This document shows positions 30,238 to 38,865 of a stretch of 64,000 bases of DNA, one piece after another. Origin of the DNA: an uncultured Alphaproteobacteria bacterium (GTDB lineage Bacteria; Pseudomonadota; Alphaproteobacteria; Micavibrionales; Micavibrionaceae); assembly GCA_900696495.1 (NCBI GenBank), contig CAADGI010000008.1:160571-224570 (forward strand). Direction: 5' to 3'. The position numbers and the translations under genes are program-made. Within the stretch, counting starts at the first letter, position 1; every line of letters begins with the position of its first letter. Under the pieces are notes generated by a model. It made no database searches. It was not told where the DNA came from and saw only the letters and a list, made by a program, of their open reading frames with translations.

Positions 30238-31130
30238 AAGGGCGGCAACAATTCCTCGAACTGCAGGTGCACGGCGCAGGGGCGCATCGGGCTGAAGCCG
30301 GGGAGATGTTTAAAAAGATTGTTCGTCGTGCGGGCTTCGGAGCCTAATTTTCGTTTTTTCCTGATGCCGACGAATTTCGCGTTTTCAAAATAGCGCCAGT
30401 ATTGATCGACGATTTTGCCATGCGTGAAGAACGTATGCGTGGCGTGGCGGACGCTGCGCCAGTGGCGGTCGTCGCCGAGGACGATGTAGGACGGGTAGTG
30501 ATGTGAATAGAGCGAATTATGTTCCTGCGGATAGATGACGCTGTGCGAGCCGGTGAGTGCGGCGATGTCGCGGTAGAATTTGATCATGGTAGCGAGGCCG
30601 TCGGCTTCATGCAGGAAATCGTCCTCGACGAAATAAGTAATGGCATCGTCGGCGCGGCCGCGGGTGAATTGCTCGTGAAGCGATGCGCCCTGGCCTTTTT
30701 CCTTCGTGGTCAGGACTGAAATCGGGAATCGCGCGTTTTTCAGGAGCGCATTGAGGCGAGCGAGCGGCGCGGGATCGGAATGATCGTCGAGTACGCGCAT
30801 CTCGACTTTTATATCCTTGAGATTTTCGGCGGAGCGGAGCAGCGAATTGATGCAACGCAGGCTGTGTTCGGTCATGTCGACGCCGGTGCAGCGGGGGCGC
30901 GTATCGATGTTGCGTTGCCCTCGCATGCAGGTGCGAAGATAAATGACGAGGGAATCCAGATTTCCTTCCGGCGGGCGCGGCGCGGGGTTATCGAGTGCGC
31001 GGCGGGAGACGCTGATATGCGCGTCTTTCTCGAGATTGGGAACGCGCAGAAGATTGAGGCCGCCGCGCGGGCGGACGTGATAGCCGAGCGGCTCGAGCGA
31101 TTTCGATATAAGTTTAATAATGTCATTCAT
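30177..31130 (-). CDS. GT-A fold glycosyltransferase-like protein
   Basis: 317-residue protein with glycosyltransferase family 2 features: a nucleotide-sugar-binding start (VDMTEHSLRCINSLLRSAEN), acidic VLDDHSDPAPLARLNALLKN, and the probable metal-binding acidic motif YFVEDDFLHEADGLATMI. The C-terminal third is aromatic-rich. No membrane segments are seen, so it is likely cytosolic or peripheral. Donor and acceptor are unknown. It is coupled by an ATGA overlap to the upstream cinA-like gene and overlaps convergent ratA by 61 nt. A glycosyltransferase is unexpected among cinA, pgpA and ispDF, and it may be an acquired gene. Confidence 0.7.
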   Translation of the reverse strand: MNDIIKLISKSLEPLGYHVRPRGGLNLLRVPNLEKDAHISVSRRALDNPAPRPPEGNLDSLVIYLRTCMRGQRNIDTRPRCTGVDMTEHSLRCINSLLRSAENLKDIKVEMRVLDDHSDPAPLARLNALLKNARFPISVLTTKEKGQGASLHEQFTRGRADDAITYFVEDDFLHEADGLATMIKFYRDIAALTGSHSVIYPQEHNSLYSHHYPSYIVLGDDRHWRSVRHATHTFFTHGKIVDQYWRYFENAKFVGIRKKRKLGSEARTTNNLFKHLPGFSPMRPCAVHLQFEELLPPFYDWRPLWERSALPPETLAA

Positions 31131-31615
31131 TTCAGATCCTCATCGGCTAAAACCGAGAGCAGATGGCGGATGGCCTTGAGCGTGGCCTGGGTCTGGATTT
31201 CCTGGCGGTTGCCCGTGAAGGTGTGCTCGACGCTGCCCGAGGAACCGCCTTTCAACGCGTAGCCGAAATAAACGAGGCCAACGGGTTTTTGCTCGGAGCC
31301 GCCATCCGGCCCCGCGACGCCGGTGATGGAGACGGCGAGACCGGCGCGGCTGTTTTTCAGCGCGCCTTCGGCCATGAGTTGCGCGGTTTCGGCGCTGACC
31401 GCGCCGTATTTGTCGATGATGTCCTTGGGCACGCCGAGAAGCTCGGTTTTGGATTCATTGGAATAGGTGATGAAGCCGCGCTCGAACATTTTCGATGCGC
31501 CGGGTTTGTGCGTGATGGTGCCGGCGAGCAGTCCGCCGGTGCAGGATTCCGCTGTCACTAATGTTATATTTTTGCGGTGCAACTGCGCCGCGAGCTGGTC
31601 AACCAAGTCCTGCAT
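31127..31615 (-). CDS. CinA C-terminal-domain protein, nicotinamide-nucleotide amidase type (PncC-like)
   Basis: 162-residue stand-alone CinA C-terminal domain. Related proteins deamidate NMN to nicotinic acid mononucleotide. Motifs are the catalytic-serine region LVTAESCTGGLLAGTIT, GFITYSNESKTELLGV, LAVSITGVAGPDGGSEQKPV and the C-terminal VEHTFTGNRQEIQ. The N-terminal molybdopterin-binding domain of full CinA is absent, as is common. It overlaps pgpA upstream (17 nt) and the glycosyltransferase downstream (4 nt). The ispDF-pgpA-cinA order is conserved in alphaproteobacteria. Confidence 0.92.
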   Translation of the reverse strand: MQDLVDQLAAQLHRKNITLVTAESCTGGLLAGTITHKPGASKMFERGFITYSNESKTELLGVPKDIIDKYGAVSAETAQLMAEGALKNSRAGLAVSITGVAGPDGGSEQKPVGLVYFGYALKGGSSGSVEHTFTGNRQEIQTQATLKAIRHLLSVLADEDLK

Positions 31616-32102
31616 AATAAAGCACCAATGTTATTGCGGCGGCGGCAATTCCCGCCAGTATGTCATCAGCCATGACGCCGCGCGCGCCGGGCATTTTTTC
31701 ATCGATTGTTCCAATCGGCCCGGGGTTCACGATATCGAAAAAACGGAACAGCACGAAGGAAATTAATATCAGCAGCGGATTCATTCCGGCTGGCAGGAAG
31801 GCGATGAGCATGCCCGCGACTTCGTCGATAACGATGAGCTTGCTGTCGTGCGTGCCGGTCTGCGCTTCGAATTTTTCGATGGCTTTTTCGCCGTAATAGA
31901 TGACGGCGGCGAGCAGCAGCAGTACGCCGAAGATGTTGCCGATGGAATAGAAGATCAGCGCGAAGGGCAGTGCGCCGAGCGTGCCCCATGTGCCTGGCGC
32001 GGGATTGAGAAAGCCGAGGCCGCCCCATGTGGCGATCCATGTGGAAGGTTGCTTGAAGTCCAGCTTGCGCATGACGGCGAGAGATTCTGCGTCGGGAAAC
32101 AT
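31599..32102 (-). CDS. pgpA: Phosphatidylglycerophosphatase A
   Basis: Dephosphorylates phosphatidylglycerophosphate to phosphatidylglycerol in the inner membrane. 167 residues from ATG 32102, which overlaps the ispDF stop (TGATG); a longer frame inside ispDF has no family similarity. Motifs are ATWGGLGFLNPAPGTWGTLG, the acidic VIDEVAGMLIAF, and FRFFDIVNPGPIGTIDE. Several hydrophobic segments including LPFALIFYSIGNIFGVLLLL are present. It is coupled on both sides in the ispDF-pgpA-cinA operon. Confidence 0.94.
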   Translation of the reverse strand: MFPDAESLAVMRKLDFKQPSTWIATWGGLGFLNPAPGTWGTLGALPFALIFYSIGNIFGVLLLLAAVIYYGEKAIEKFEAQTGTHDSKLIVIDEVAGMLIAFLPAGMNPLLILISFVLFRFFDIVNPGPIGTIDEKMPGARGVMADDILAGIAAAAITLVLYYAGLG

Positions 32103-33286
32103 CAGGATTTCTCCGGGGTTTTGACGGTGGCGATGGCCTGCGCCGCGATGCCTTCGCCGCGCCCCAAGAAACCGAGGCCTTCGTTGGTTGTCGCCTTTAC
32201 GCCGACCTGCGAGGGCTCGATGTTCAAAAGACAGGCGACGCGTTTTTGCATCTGCTCGCGGTAAGGGCCGATTTTCGGCGCTTCGCAAATTATGGTCACA
32301 TCGACATTCTGGATGAGCGCTTCTTTTTCGTAGACGAGTTCGCGGGCGTGCACGAGGAACAGATCGCTCGCGGCGTTTTTCCATTTCTGGTCGGAGGGCG
32401 GAAAGTGGTGGCCGATATCCGCCTCGCCGATGGCGCCGAGCAGCGCGTCGGTGAGGGCGTGGAGCGCGACGTCGGCGTCGGAATGGCCTGCGAGACCGAA
32501 CGGGTGATCGATTTTGATTCCGCAGAGCATCAGGGGCCGGGTTTTGTCCTGCGTGTCAAAGGCGTGGACGTCGTAGCCGAGGCCGGTGCGGACCGCGTAA
32601 TTTTTCTGAAGCAGGCGCGCGGCGATTTCCATGTCTTCGGGGTGGGTGATCTTGATGTTGGCGCGGGAGCCTTCGACCAGCGCGATTTCATGGCCGAGCG
32701 CGGCGACGAGGGCGGTGTCGTCGGTGGCCTTGAGGTCGTTGGCGGCTTCGTGGGCCTGTTTGAGGATGCCAAAACGGAAGGCCTGCGGGGTCTGGAGCGC
32801 CCAGAGCCCGTCGCGGCTGACCGGTTCGCCGGTCGATTTTCTCAAAGTATCGGTGACCGGGGTGGCGAGGCTGGAGGCGCCGGTCTCGACGGTCCGTTCG
32901 ACCAGTTTCCGGATGTCAGAGATGGAAATGAGGGGTCTGACCGCATCATGAACCAGGATAATATCTTCATTTTTTAGATTAGTTATTTGTTTTAAAGCAT
33001 TATAAACACTTGATTTTCTTTCTTCCGATCCATAGATTGGCGCGGGCAGGGAGAGGCCTTTAACAGCTTCTTGGTATAGGGCCTCGTGGGCCGGGTTGAT
33101 AATGACCTGGAGGGAGGCTAGATTGTCATGATTAAGGAAAATATCAAGCGCATGACGCAGCAGGGGTTTGCCATTGAGAAGGGCGTATTGTTTCGGGCGG
33201 TTGCCGCCGAATCTTTCGCCGCTGCCGGCGGCGGCGATCAGCACGTGAAAAGGCGTGCCGGGTATAGATTTCTGGGCGGTTCTCAT
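32102..33286 (-). CDS. ispDF: Bifunctional IspD/IspF enzyme of the MEP isoprenoid pathway
   Basis: Fusion of 4-diphosphocytidyl-2-C-methylerythritol synthase (IspD, residues ~12-235) and 2-C-methylerythritol 2,4-cyclodiphosphate synthase (IspF, ~237-394). IspD has the CTP-binding LIAAAGSGERFGGNRPKQYA and ILVHDAVRPLIS. IspF has the metal-binding GLGYDVHAF, GLAGHSDADVALHALTDALL, GEADIGHHFPPSD and GLGFLGRGEGIAAQA. The fusion is common in alphaproteobacteria. An AT-rich patch (about 32950-33025) encodes the Asn/Lys/Ile-rich segment before ILVHDAVRP. The start lies only about 30 nt from the earliest possible ntrY start on the other strand. Confidence 0.96.
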   Translation of the reverse strand: MRTAQKSIPGTPFHVLIAAAGSGERFGGNRPKQYALLNGKPLLRHALDIFLNHDNLASLQVIINPAHEALYQEAVKGLSLPAPIYGSEERKSSVYNALKQITNLKNEDIILVHDAVRPLISISDIRKLVERTVETGASSLATPVTDTLRKSTGEPVSRDGLWALQTPQAFRFGILKQAHEAANDLKATDDTALVAALGHEIALVEGSRANIKITHPEDMEIAARLLQKNYAVRTGLGYDVHAFDTQDKTRPLMLCGIKIDHPFGLAGHSDADVALHALTDALLGAIGEADIGHHFPPSDQKWKNAASDLFLVHARELVYEKEALIQNVDVTIICEAPKIGPYREQMQKRVACLLNIEPSQVGVKATTNEGLGFLGRGEGIAAQAIATVKTPEKS

Positions 33287-33317
33287 TTGTTAAATCCGGG
33301 CGTTTCCATGTATAAAT

Positions 33318-35633
33318 GTGTGGATATTCCTTCTGGTCTTAAAAATCAATAACACAATCGGGCGTGTTTTGTCGGGAAAACCTTTAAAAATCGAGCGGTT
33401 TCAGTTCTGGGGCGCTTCCGGCCGGGCGGGGGGTGCGGCATTCCTGCCGCGCAAATGGCGGAGCAAGCTGGCCTATCTGCTGATTATCGCGGCGATCGCC
33501 AGCGGGATCGCGACCTATGCGGCGCTGACCGAGACGCCGCCGCTCGGCAACGACCCGGACACGGTGATCTGGCTTCTGAATATCGACCTGATTATATTGC
33601 TGCTGCTGGTTGCGCTGATCGCGCGGCGGATTGTCAGTTTGTGGAGCGGGAAGAAGCGGGGCCTCGCGGGCTCGCACCTGCATGTGCGCCTCGTTTATAT
33701 CTTCAGCATTCTTGCCGCCGCACCTGCAATTATAATGACCATATTTTCGGCATTCTTTTTCCATTTCGGGGTGCAGACATGGTTCAGCACGCGCGTGCAG
33801 ACGGCGATTGAGGAGTCGCAGGCGGTTGCCGAGGCTTATCTCGAGGAACACAGGCAGGTGATCCGCGCCGATACGATGGCGATGGCGACCGACCTCGACC
33901 GCGAAGCGCCGATCCTGATGAATAACCAGGAGGCATTCGATAAATTCGTGCAGACGCAGTCGCTGCTCAGGAATCTTTCGGAGGTGATCGTATTCGAGCC
34001 TTCAGGCAAGGTCCTGGCGCGTTCGGGCCTGACATTTTCGCTTGAGTTCGAAGATGTGCCGGAAGATTCCATGCGGCGCGCAGCGGAAGGCGAGGTCGTT
34101 ATCATGACGGGCGGCAATGACGACCGGGTGCGCGCGCTTGTGAAGCTCAATAATTTCTTCGGGACATATCTTTACGTTGGGCGCATGGTCGATCCGAAGG
34201 TTCTGTCGCACGTGACTTCGACACGGGAGGCGTCGCGGGATTACGAGGATTTGCAGGCCCGTTATTCGAGCCTGCAGGTGACGGTGACGATGATTTTCGT
34301 CGTTGTCGGCTTGGTGCTGCTCACGCTCGCGATGTGGTTCGGGCTTATTCTGGCGCGGCAACTGGTGACGCCGATCAGCGCGCTGATCAGCACGGCTGAC
34401 CGGGTGCGGGCTGGCGATATGTCGGCACGGGTGCCGGAGCAGGACACGCTGCAGGAGTTCGATTATCTCGCGCAAGCGTTCAACAGGATGACGAAACAGA
34501 TCCAGGAACAGCAGAATGAGCTGATCGAGGCGAACAGGCAGCTCGACCGCCGCCGCCGGTTCACGGAGTCGGTTCTGACGGGGGTTTCGGCGGGCGTTCT
34601 CGGGATCGATGTTAAAAGCCAGATCAACATTGCGAACAGTTCGGCGGCGGAACTGCTCGGGTTCAAGGATGACCTTGTCGGGCGCAATATCATGGATATT
34701 CTCCCGGCGCTTCAGGGTTTGCTCGAGCAGGCGCACAAGCGTTCGGGGAAAACGACACAGGGCGAAATTCCCTATATCAGCAGCAGCGGCGCGCGTCATA
34801 TTTTCCTCGTGCGGATCGTTATCGAAGTCATCGGCGACCAGGAGGTGGGTGCGATTTTGACGCTCGACGATATTACCGAGCTGCAATCGGCGCAACGTAA
34901 GGCAGCGTGGTCGGATGTGGCACGGCGTATCGCGCACGAAATTAAAAACCCACTGACGCCGATCCAGCTTTCGGCCGAGCGGCTGAAGCGGAAATATCTG
35001 GGGCAAATTAAAGAAGACCCGGAAACGTTCTCGCTCTGCACCGAGACGATCATCAAGCATGTGGAAGATATTGGCCGGATGGTCAGCGAGTTTTCATCGT
35101 TCGCGCGCATGCCCGAGCCGGTGATGGAACTGGATAATCTTTCGCGTCATATCAAGGAAGCGATTTTCCTGCACAAACAGGCGCACCGCGGTATTTCGAT
35201 CGATTACAGAGAAGTGCCGGGCGGGAACTTCCAGGTGCAGTTCGACGCGCAGCAGATCAGGCAGGCGCTGAATAACCTGATCCAGAACGCGGTCGATTCA
35301 ATTGCCGCGCAGCAAGGGACGAAGGGTTTGATCGATATCGTCGTGGCGCAGTACGGGCGCGATGAAGTCGTGGTGGCGGTGTCGGATAACGGGCCGGGTC
35401 TGCCGAAGAATGCGAGTCCGGAGAGCCTGACGGAGCCTTATGTCACGCACAAGGTCAAAGGCACAGGGCTTGGCCTCGCGATCGTCAAGAAGATCATGGA
35501 AGACCATGGCGGGCGGCTTGTGCTCGGCACGCCGGAATGGCTGAAATCCATCGAGGGATGGAAAGATCTCGGCGGCGCGACGATTATTTTGGTTCTGCCT
35601 CTTGAAGCAGGAAGAACGGAAGCGGCGGCATGA
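33318..35633 (+). CDS. ntrY: NtrY-type sensor histidine kinase
   Basis: Membrane sensor kinase of the NtrYX nitrogen/redox-responsive pair. 771 residues from GTG 33318; a TTG at 33369 would give a shorter N-terminus and leave more room for divergent promoters, so the start is uncertain. Layout: three N-terminal membrane helices (about 48-70, 85-104, 128-150), a periplasmic domain, a fourth helix (about 325-345), HAMP (LVTPISALISTADRVRAGDM), PAS (ESVLTGVSAGVLGIDVKSQI), HisKA with the phospho-histidine in RRIAHEIKNPLTPIQLSAER, and the HATPase (NNLIQNAVDS, DNGPGLP, GTGLGLAIVKKI). Coupled to ntrX by ATGA. Confidence 0.94.
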   Translation: MWIFLLVLKINNTIGRVLSGKPLKIERFQFWGASGRAGGAAFLPRKWRSKLAYLLIIAAIASGIATYAALTETPPLGNDPDTVIWLLNIDLIILLLLVALIARRIVSLWSGKKRGLAGSHLHVRLVYIFSILAAAPAIIMTIFSAFFFHFGVQTWFSTRVQTAIEESQAVAEAYLEEHRQVIRADTMAMATDLDREAPILMNNQEAFDKFVQTQSLLRNLSEVIVFEPSGKVLARSGLTFSLEFEDVPEDSMRRAAEGEVVIMTGGNDDRVRALVKLNNFFGTYLYVGRMVDPKVLSHVTSTREASRDYEDLQARYSSLQVTVTMIFVVVGLVLLTLAMWFGLILARQLVTPISALISTADRVRAGDMSARVPEQDTLQEFDYLAQAFNRMTKQIQEQQNELIEANRQLDRRRRFTESVLTGVSAGVLGIDVKSQINIANSSAAELLGFKDDLVGRNIMDILPALQGLLEQAHKRSGKTTQGEIPYISSSGARHIFLVRIVIEVIGDQEVGAILTLDDITELQSAQRKAAWSDVARRIAHEIKNPLTPIQLSAERLKRKYLGQIKEDPETFSLCTETIIKHVEDIGRMVSEFSSFARMPEPVMELDNLSRHIKEAIFLHKQAHRGISIDYREVPGGNFQVQFDAQQIRQALNNLIQNAVDSIAAQQGTKGLIDIVVAQYGRDEVVVAVSDNGPGLPKNASPESLTEPYVTHKVKGTGLGLAIVKKIMEDHGGRLVLGTPEWLKSIEGWKDLGGATIILVLPLEAGRTEAAA

Positions 35634-37021
35634 CAAAAGCGGACGCAGACATACTGATCGTTGATGACGAAGCGGATATCCGTAAATTAATCCGCGGTAT
35701 TCTTGAGGATGAAGGATACAAGACGCGCAGCGCACCCGGTGCCAAGCAGGCTTACGAGGAAATCACGAAAGATCGGCCGGACCTCATCGTTCTCGATATC
35801 TGGCTGCAGGGCAGCGAACATGACGGGTTGCAGATTCTCGAGAAGGTGAAGGCGGAATATCCCGACATCCCGGTCCTGATGATCAGCGGGCACGGAACGA
35901 TTGAAACGGCTGTCGCCGCGATCAAGCAGGGTGCGTATGATTTCATCGAGAAGCCGTTCAAGTCGGACAGGCTGCTGCTGATGATCAGGCGTGCGCTGGA
36001 GACGGCGGCATTGCGCCGCGAGAATGCGGCGCTCAGGAGCCGCTCGGAGAGATCATGGGCGCTTGTCGGATCTTCGCCCGCGACGGAAGAATTGCGGCAG
36101 GTTATCGAGCGCGTTGCGCCGACCAACAGCCGGATATTGGTCGCAGGCGAAGCCGGCGCAGGCAAGGAGGTCGCGGCACGGGCGATTCATATGCGCTCAA
36201 GCCGTGCGGGTAAGCCGTTTCTGGTTTTAAACTGTGCGACGCTGAGTCCCGAGCGGCTTGAGAGCGAATTGTTTGGCGCGGGCACGGTGCAGGGCGTGCT
36301 CGAAGAGGCCGATGGCGGCACGCTGTTCCTTGACGAGGTGGCCGACATGCCGCTCGAGACGCAGGGCAAGATCGTTCGCGTCTTACAAGAGCAGAGTTTT
36401 TCCCGTGTCGGAGGCGCGCAGAAGATCGAGGTGGATGTTCGGATTATCGCCGCGACGAACCGCGACCTTGAGGCCGCGATTGCGGATAATAAATTCCGGC
36501 AGGATTTGTATTACCGCCTGAATGTTGTTCCTGTCCGCGTTCCGGCGCTGCGCGAGCGGCGCGAGGATATTGCCGAGCTTGTCGCATTTTTCGCGGGCGA
36601 GATATCCAGGCAATCGGGCATCGCCTCTGGTGTGTTTGCCGAAAGCGCTTTGACCGCGATGCGCGCTTATAACTGGCCGGGCAATATAAGGCAACTGCGC
36701 AATACAATAGAATGGGCGCTGATCATGCGCGGCGGCGAGACGCAGAAGGAAATCGACAGGGATAACCTGCCGCCGGAAATTACCGGCAATTTTGCGCAAG
36801 GCGGGAGCGATAATGGCGAATTAATGGGTTTGCCGCTGCGCGAGGCGCGGGAAATGTTCGAGCGTGACTATCTGCAGGCGCAGGTCGAACGATTCGGCGG
36901 CAATGTTTCCAAGACGGCGGAATTCATCGGTATGGAGCGCTCAGCTTTGCACCGGAAGCTCAAGGCGCTGCAGATTCTCGGCGGCGAGGATGAAGCCGAA
37001 AATAAAAAGAAGAGAGCGTGA
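35630..37021 (+). CDS. ntrX: NtrX-type response regulator lacking the GAFTGA motif
   Basis: 463-residue partner of NtrY. Receiver domain (1-125) with Asp12/Asp13 and phospho-acceptor Asp56 (IVLDIWLQG) and lysine in FIEKPF. AAA+ domain with Walker A GEAGAGKEVAAR and Walker B GGTLFLDEVADMP. C-terminal FIS-type HTH (NVSKTAEFIGMERSALHRKL). Between ELFG and the Walker B, where sigma-54 activators carry GAFTGA, the sequence is the short AGTVQGVLEEAD, so the sigma-54 contact loop is missing. Other alphaproteobacterial NtrX proteins also lack it and act without sigma-54. Coupled to ntrY and to murI. Confidence 0.95.
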   Translation: MTKADADILIVDDEADIRKLIRGILEDEGYKTRSAPGAKQAYEEITKDRPDLIVLDIWLQGSEHDGLQILEKVKAEYPDIPVLMISGHGTIETAVAAIKQGAYDFIEKPFKSDRLLLMIRRALETAALRRENAALRSRSERSWALVGSSPATEELRQVIERVAPTNSRILVAGEAGAGKEVAARAIHMRSSRAGKPFLVLNCATLSPERLESELFGAGTVQGVLEEADGGTLFLDEVADMPLETQGKIVRVLQEQSFSRVGGAQKIEVDVRIIAATNRDLEAAIADNKFRQDLYYRLNVVPVRVPALRERREDIAELVAFFAGEISRQSGIASGVFAESALTAMRAYNWPGNIRQLRNTIEWALIMRGGETQKEIDRDNLPPEITGNFAQGGSDNGELMGLPLREAREMFERDYLQAQVERFGGNVSKTAEFIGMERSALHRKLKALQILGGEDEAENKKKRA

Positions 37022-37824
37022 TGAAACTGGGAATTTTTGACTCAGGCCTCGGGGGCCTTTTGATCACCAAGGCGGTGCGGGAGCGCATGCCGGATATCGA
37101 CCTGGTTTATTTCGGGGATACGCTGCACCTGCCGTACGGGAACCGTTCCGAGGAGACGATTTATAATTATACGCGTAACGCGATGGATTACCTGTTTCAG
37201 CAGGATTGCAAGCTGATTGTGCTCGCCTGCAACACGGCAAGCGCGGCAGCATTAAGGCGATTGCAACAGACATGGCTGCCGAAAGCATGGCCGGGACGAA
37301 ATATCATCGGCGTTGTTGTGCCGACACTCGAGACGGCAATCGAGCGCGGACATAAAAAACTCGGCGTGATCGGCACCAATTACATGATGCGTTCCAACGT
37401 TTTTGAACAGGAATTACGCAAGATAAACCCGGATATGGAGATTATCCAGACGCCGACGCCGCTGCTGGTTTCATTGATTGAAAATGACGGCATGCAATGG
37501 GCGGAAAGCGTGCTGGAGCATTATCTTTCGCCGATGGTGGATAAGGGCATTGAGTGCCTCATACTCGGCTGCACGCATTATCCTTTTTTGCGCAATGCGA
37601 TTAAAAAAATCACGGGGCCTGATATTGAGCTGATTTCACAGGATGATATCATTCCCGCAAAGCTTGAGGATTATTTGAAGCGTCACCCGGAATACAATGA
37701 TGAAATCGCCCGTAACGGCAGGCTGGAATTCCATGTCAGCGACCTGACGGATAATTACGCGAAGGCGGCGCAGACGATTTACGGCCGCGATATAGTCGTC
37801 GAGAAAGTAAAAATGGCGGCATGA
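37021..37824 (+). CDS. murI: Glutamate racemase
   Basis: Makes D-glutamate for peptidoglycan. 267 residues from ATG 37021 (TGATG overlap with ntrX). It begins KLGIFDSGLGGLLITKAV with the catalytic Asp-Ser, contains VYFGDTLHLPYGNRS, and has both catalytic cysteines, Cys70 in VLACNTASAAA and Cys184 in LGCTHYPFL. It overlaps the next gene by 4 nt. Its position between ntrX and hfq, where many alphaproteobacteria have trkA, is unusual. Confidence 0.95.
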   Translation: MKLGIFDSGLGGLLITKAVRERMPDIDLVYFGDTLHLPYGNRSEETIYNYTRNAMDYLFQQDCKLIVLACNTASAAALRRLQQTWLPKAWPGRNIIGVVVPTLETAIERGHKKLGVIGTNYMMRSNVFEQELRKINPDMEIIQTPTPLLVSLIENDGMQWAESVLEHYLSPMVDKGIECLILGCTHYPFLRNAIKKITGPDIELISQDDIIPAKLEDYLKRHPEYNDEIARNGRLEFHVSDLTDNYAKAAQTIYGRDIVVEKVKMAA

Positions 37825-38501
37825 AAAATTCTGTGACTTTACCCAAGGCTATTTTTTACGACTGGGACGGCACGCTCGCCGACAGTTATAAATTTCTGGA
37901 AGGTGCGCATAACCATGTGCGGCGGGAACTGGGGCTGAGCGAATTCCAGGGTGAGGAGTTCAAAGGCTATTTCGGCCATCCGCGCGAAAAGCTTTATGCC
38001 GATCTTTACGGGCATGAAATTGATAAAGCGAAGACGCTTTTCGGCGATTACGTCACGAAATATCACATGGAGAACCTGAATCCGATGCCGGGCGCGAAGG
38101 AACTGCTCGATGCAGGGAAGAACCTCGGTATTTTGATGGGTGTTATCAGCAACAAGAAAGCGCAGTTCCTGCATCAGGAAATCAACGGCTTCGGCTGGGA
38201 AGGTTATTTCAGCGCGGTGGTCGGCGCGGGCGATGCGCCGCGCGACAAACCCGCGGCCGATCCGCTCCTAAAAGCAGTTAGGGAAGCGAACGTTTCTATC
38301 ACTGATAGCTGGTATGTCGGGGACACGGATGTGGACCTGCAATGCGCCAGAAATGCTTCATGCGCTTCGATTTTTATGGCTCACGACGCCCGAAGTGATG
38401 AATGGGCCAAGTTGTATAAGCCCTTACTAATATTTGAAAATTGCCATTCGATGGCCGAATTCCTGTTGCAATGTTCGGAGAATAAGATAAAAGCTGGATA
38501 A
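37821..38501 (+). CDS. HAD-family phosphatase (phosphoglycolate phosphatase-like)
   Basis: 226-residue HAD superfamily subclass I hydrolase. Motif I is FYDWDGTLADS, motif II is the serine in GVISNKKAQ, motif III the lysine in DAPRDKPAADPLL and motif IV VGDTDVDLQCAR. A helical cap lies between motifs I and II. The substrate cannot be told; Gph-type phosphoglycolate phosphatase is the nearest guess. Coupled to murI by an ATGA overlap and followed by hfq after 66 nt. Confidence 0.88.
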   Translation: MKNSVTLPKAIFYDWDGTLADSYKFLEGAHNHVRRELGLSEFQGEEFKGYFGHPREKLYADLYGHEIDKAKTLFGDYVTKYHMENLNPMPGAKELLDAGKNLGILMGVISNKKAQFLHQEINGFGWEGYFSAVVGAGDAPRDKPAADPLLKAVREANVSITDSWYVGDTDVDLQCARNASCASIFMAHDARSDEWAKLYKPLLIFENCHSMAEFLLQCSENKIKAG

Positions 38502-38519
38502 TAAGGCAATTTGTCATAT

Positions 38520-38549
38520 TTTACAGAATTAACGTGTCTGGAATAATAA
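38520..38549 (+). promoter_or_regulatory. Putative hfq promoter
   Basis: TTTACA (38520-38525), 18 nt, then TAATAA (38544-38549) in the AT-rich 66-nt gap before hfq, with AAAGG shortly before the ATG. Plausible -35/-10 pair, but the AT-rich context makes chance matches likely. Confidence 0.4.
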
Positions 38550-38567
38550 AAATATAAAAGGCTAAAA

Positions 38568-38822
38568 ATGGCGGAAAAATTTCAAAACGTTCAGGACGTT
38601 TTCCTCAACGCGATACGCAAGGAAAAAATGTCGGTCACGGTGTTCCTCGTGAACGGCGTGAAACTGCAGGGCGTTGTTACATGGTTCGACAATTTCTGCG
38701 TGCTGCTGCGCCGTGAATCGCATGTGCAACTAGTCTACAAGCACGCGATCTCGACGATTATGCCGGGCGGCCCGCTGAACCTGTATGAAGGCGAAGAAGG
38801 CGACAAGAAGCCTGCCGCGTGA
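38568..38822 (+). CDS. hfq: RNA chaperone Hfq
   Basis: Hexameric Sm-like protein that promotes pairing of small RNAs with mRNAs. The 84-residue protein has the full family core: [40 protein letters not shown] and the Sm2 motif [11 protein letters not shown]. The short acidic/Lys C-terminus ([11 protein letters not shown]) is typical of alphaproteobacteria. It is followed 43 nt later by hflX, the standard partner. Confidence 0.98.
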   Translation: MAEKFQNVQDVFLNAIRKEKMSVTVFLVNGVKLQGVVTWFDNFCVLLRRESHVQLVYKHAISTIMPGGPLNLYEGEEGDKKPAA

Positions 38823-38865
38823 ACTGGCCGCTTAACTTGAGCGCCGGAAAATCCTATCTTTCAGT

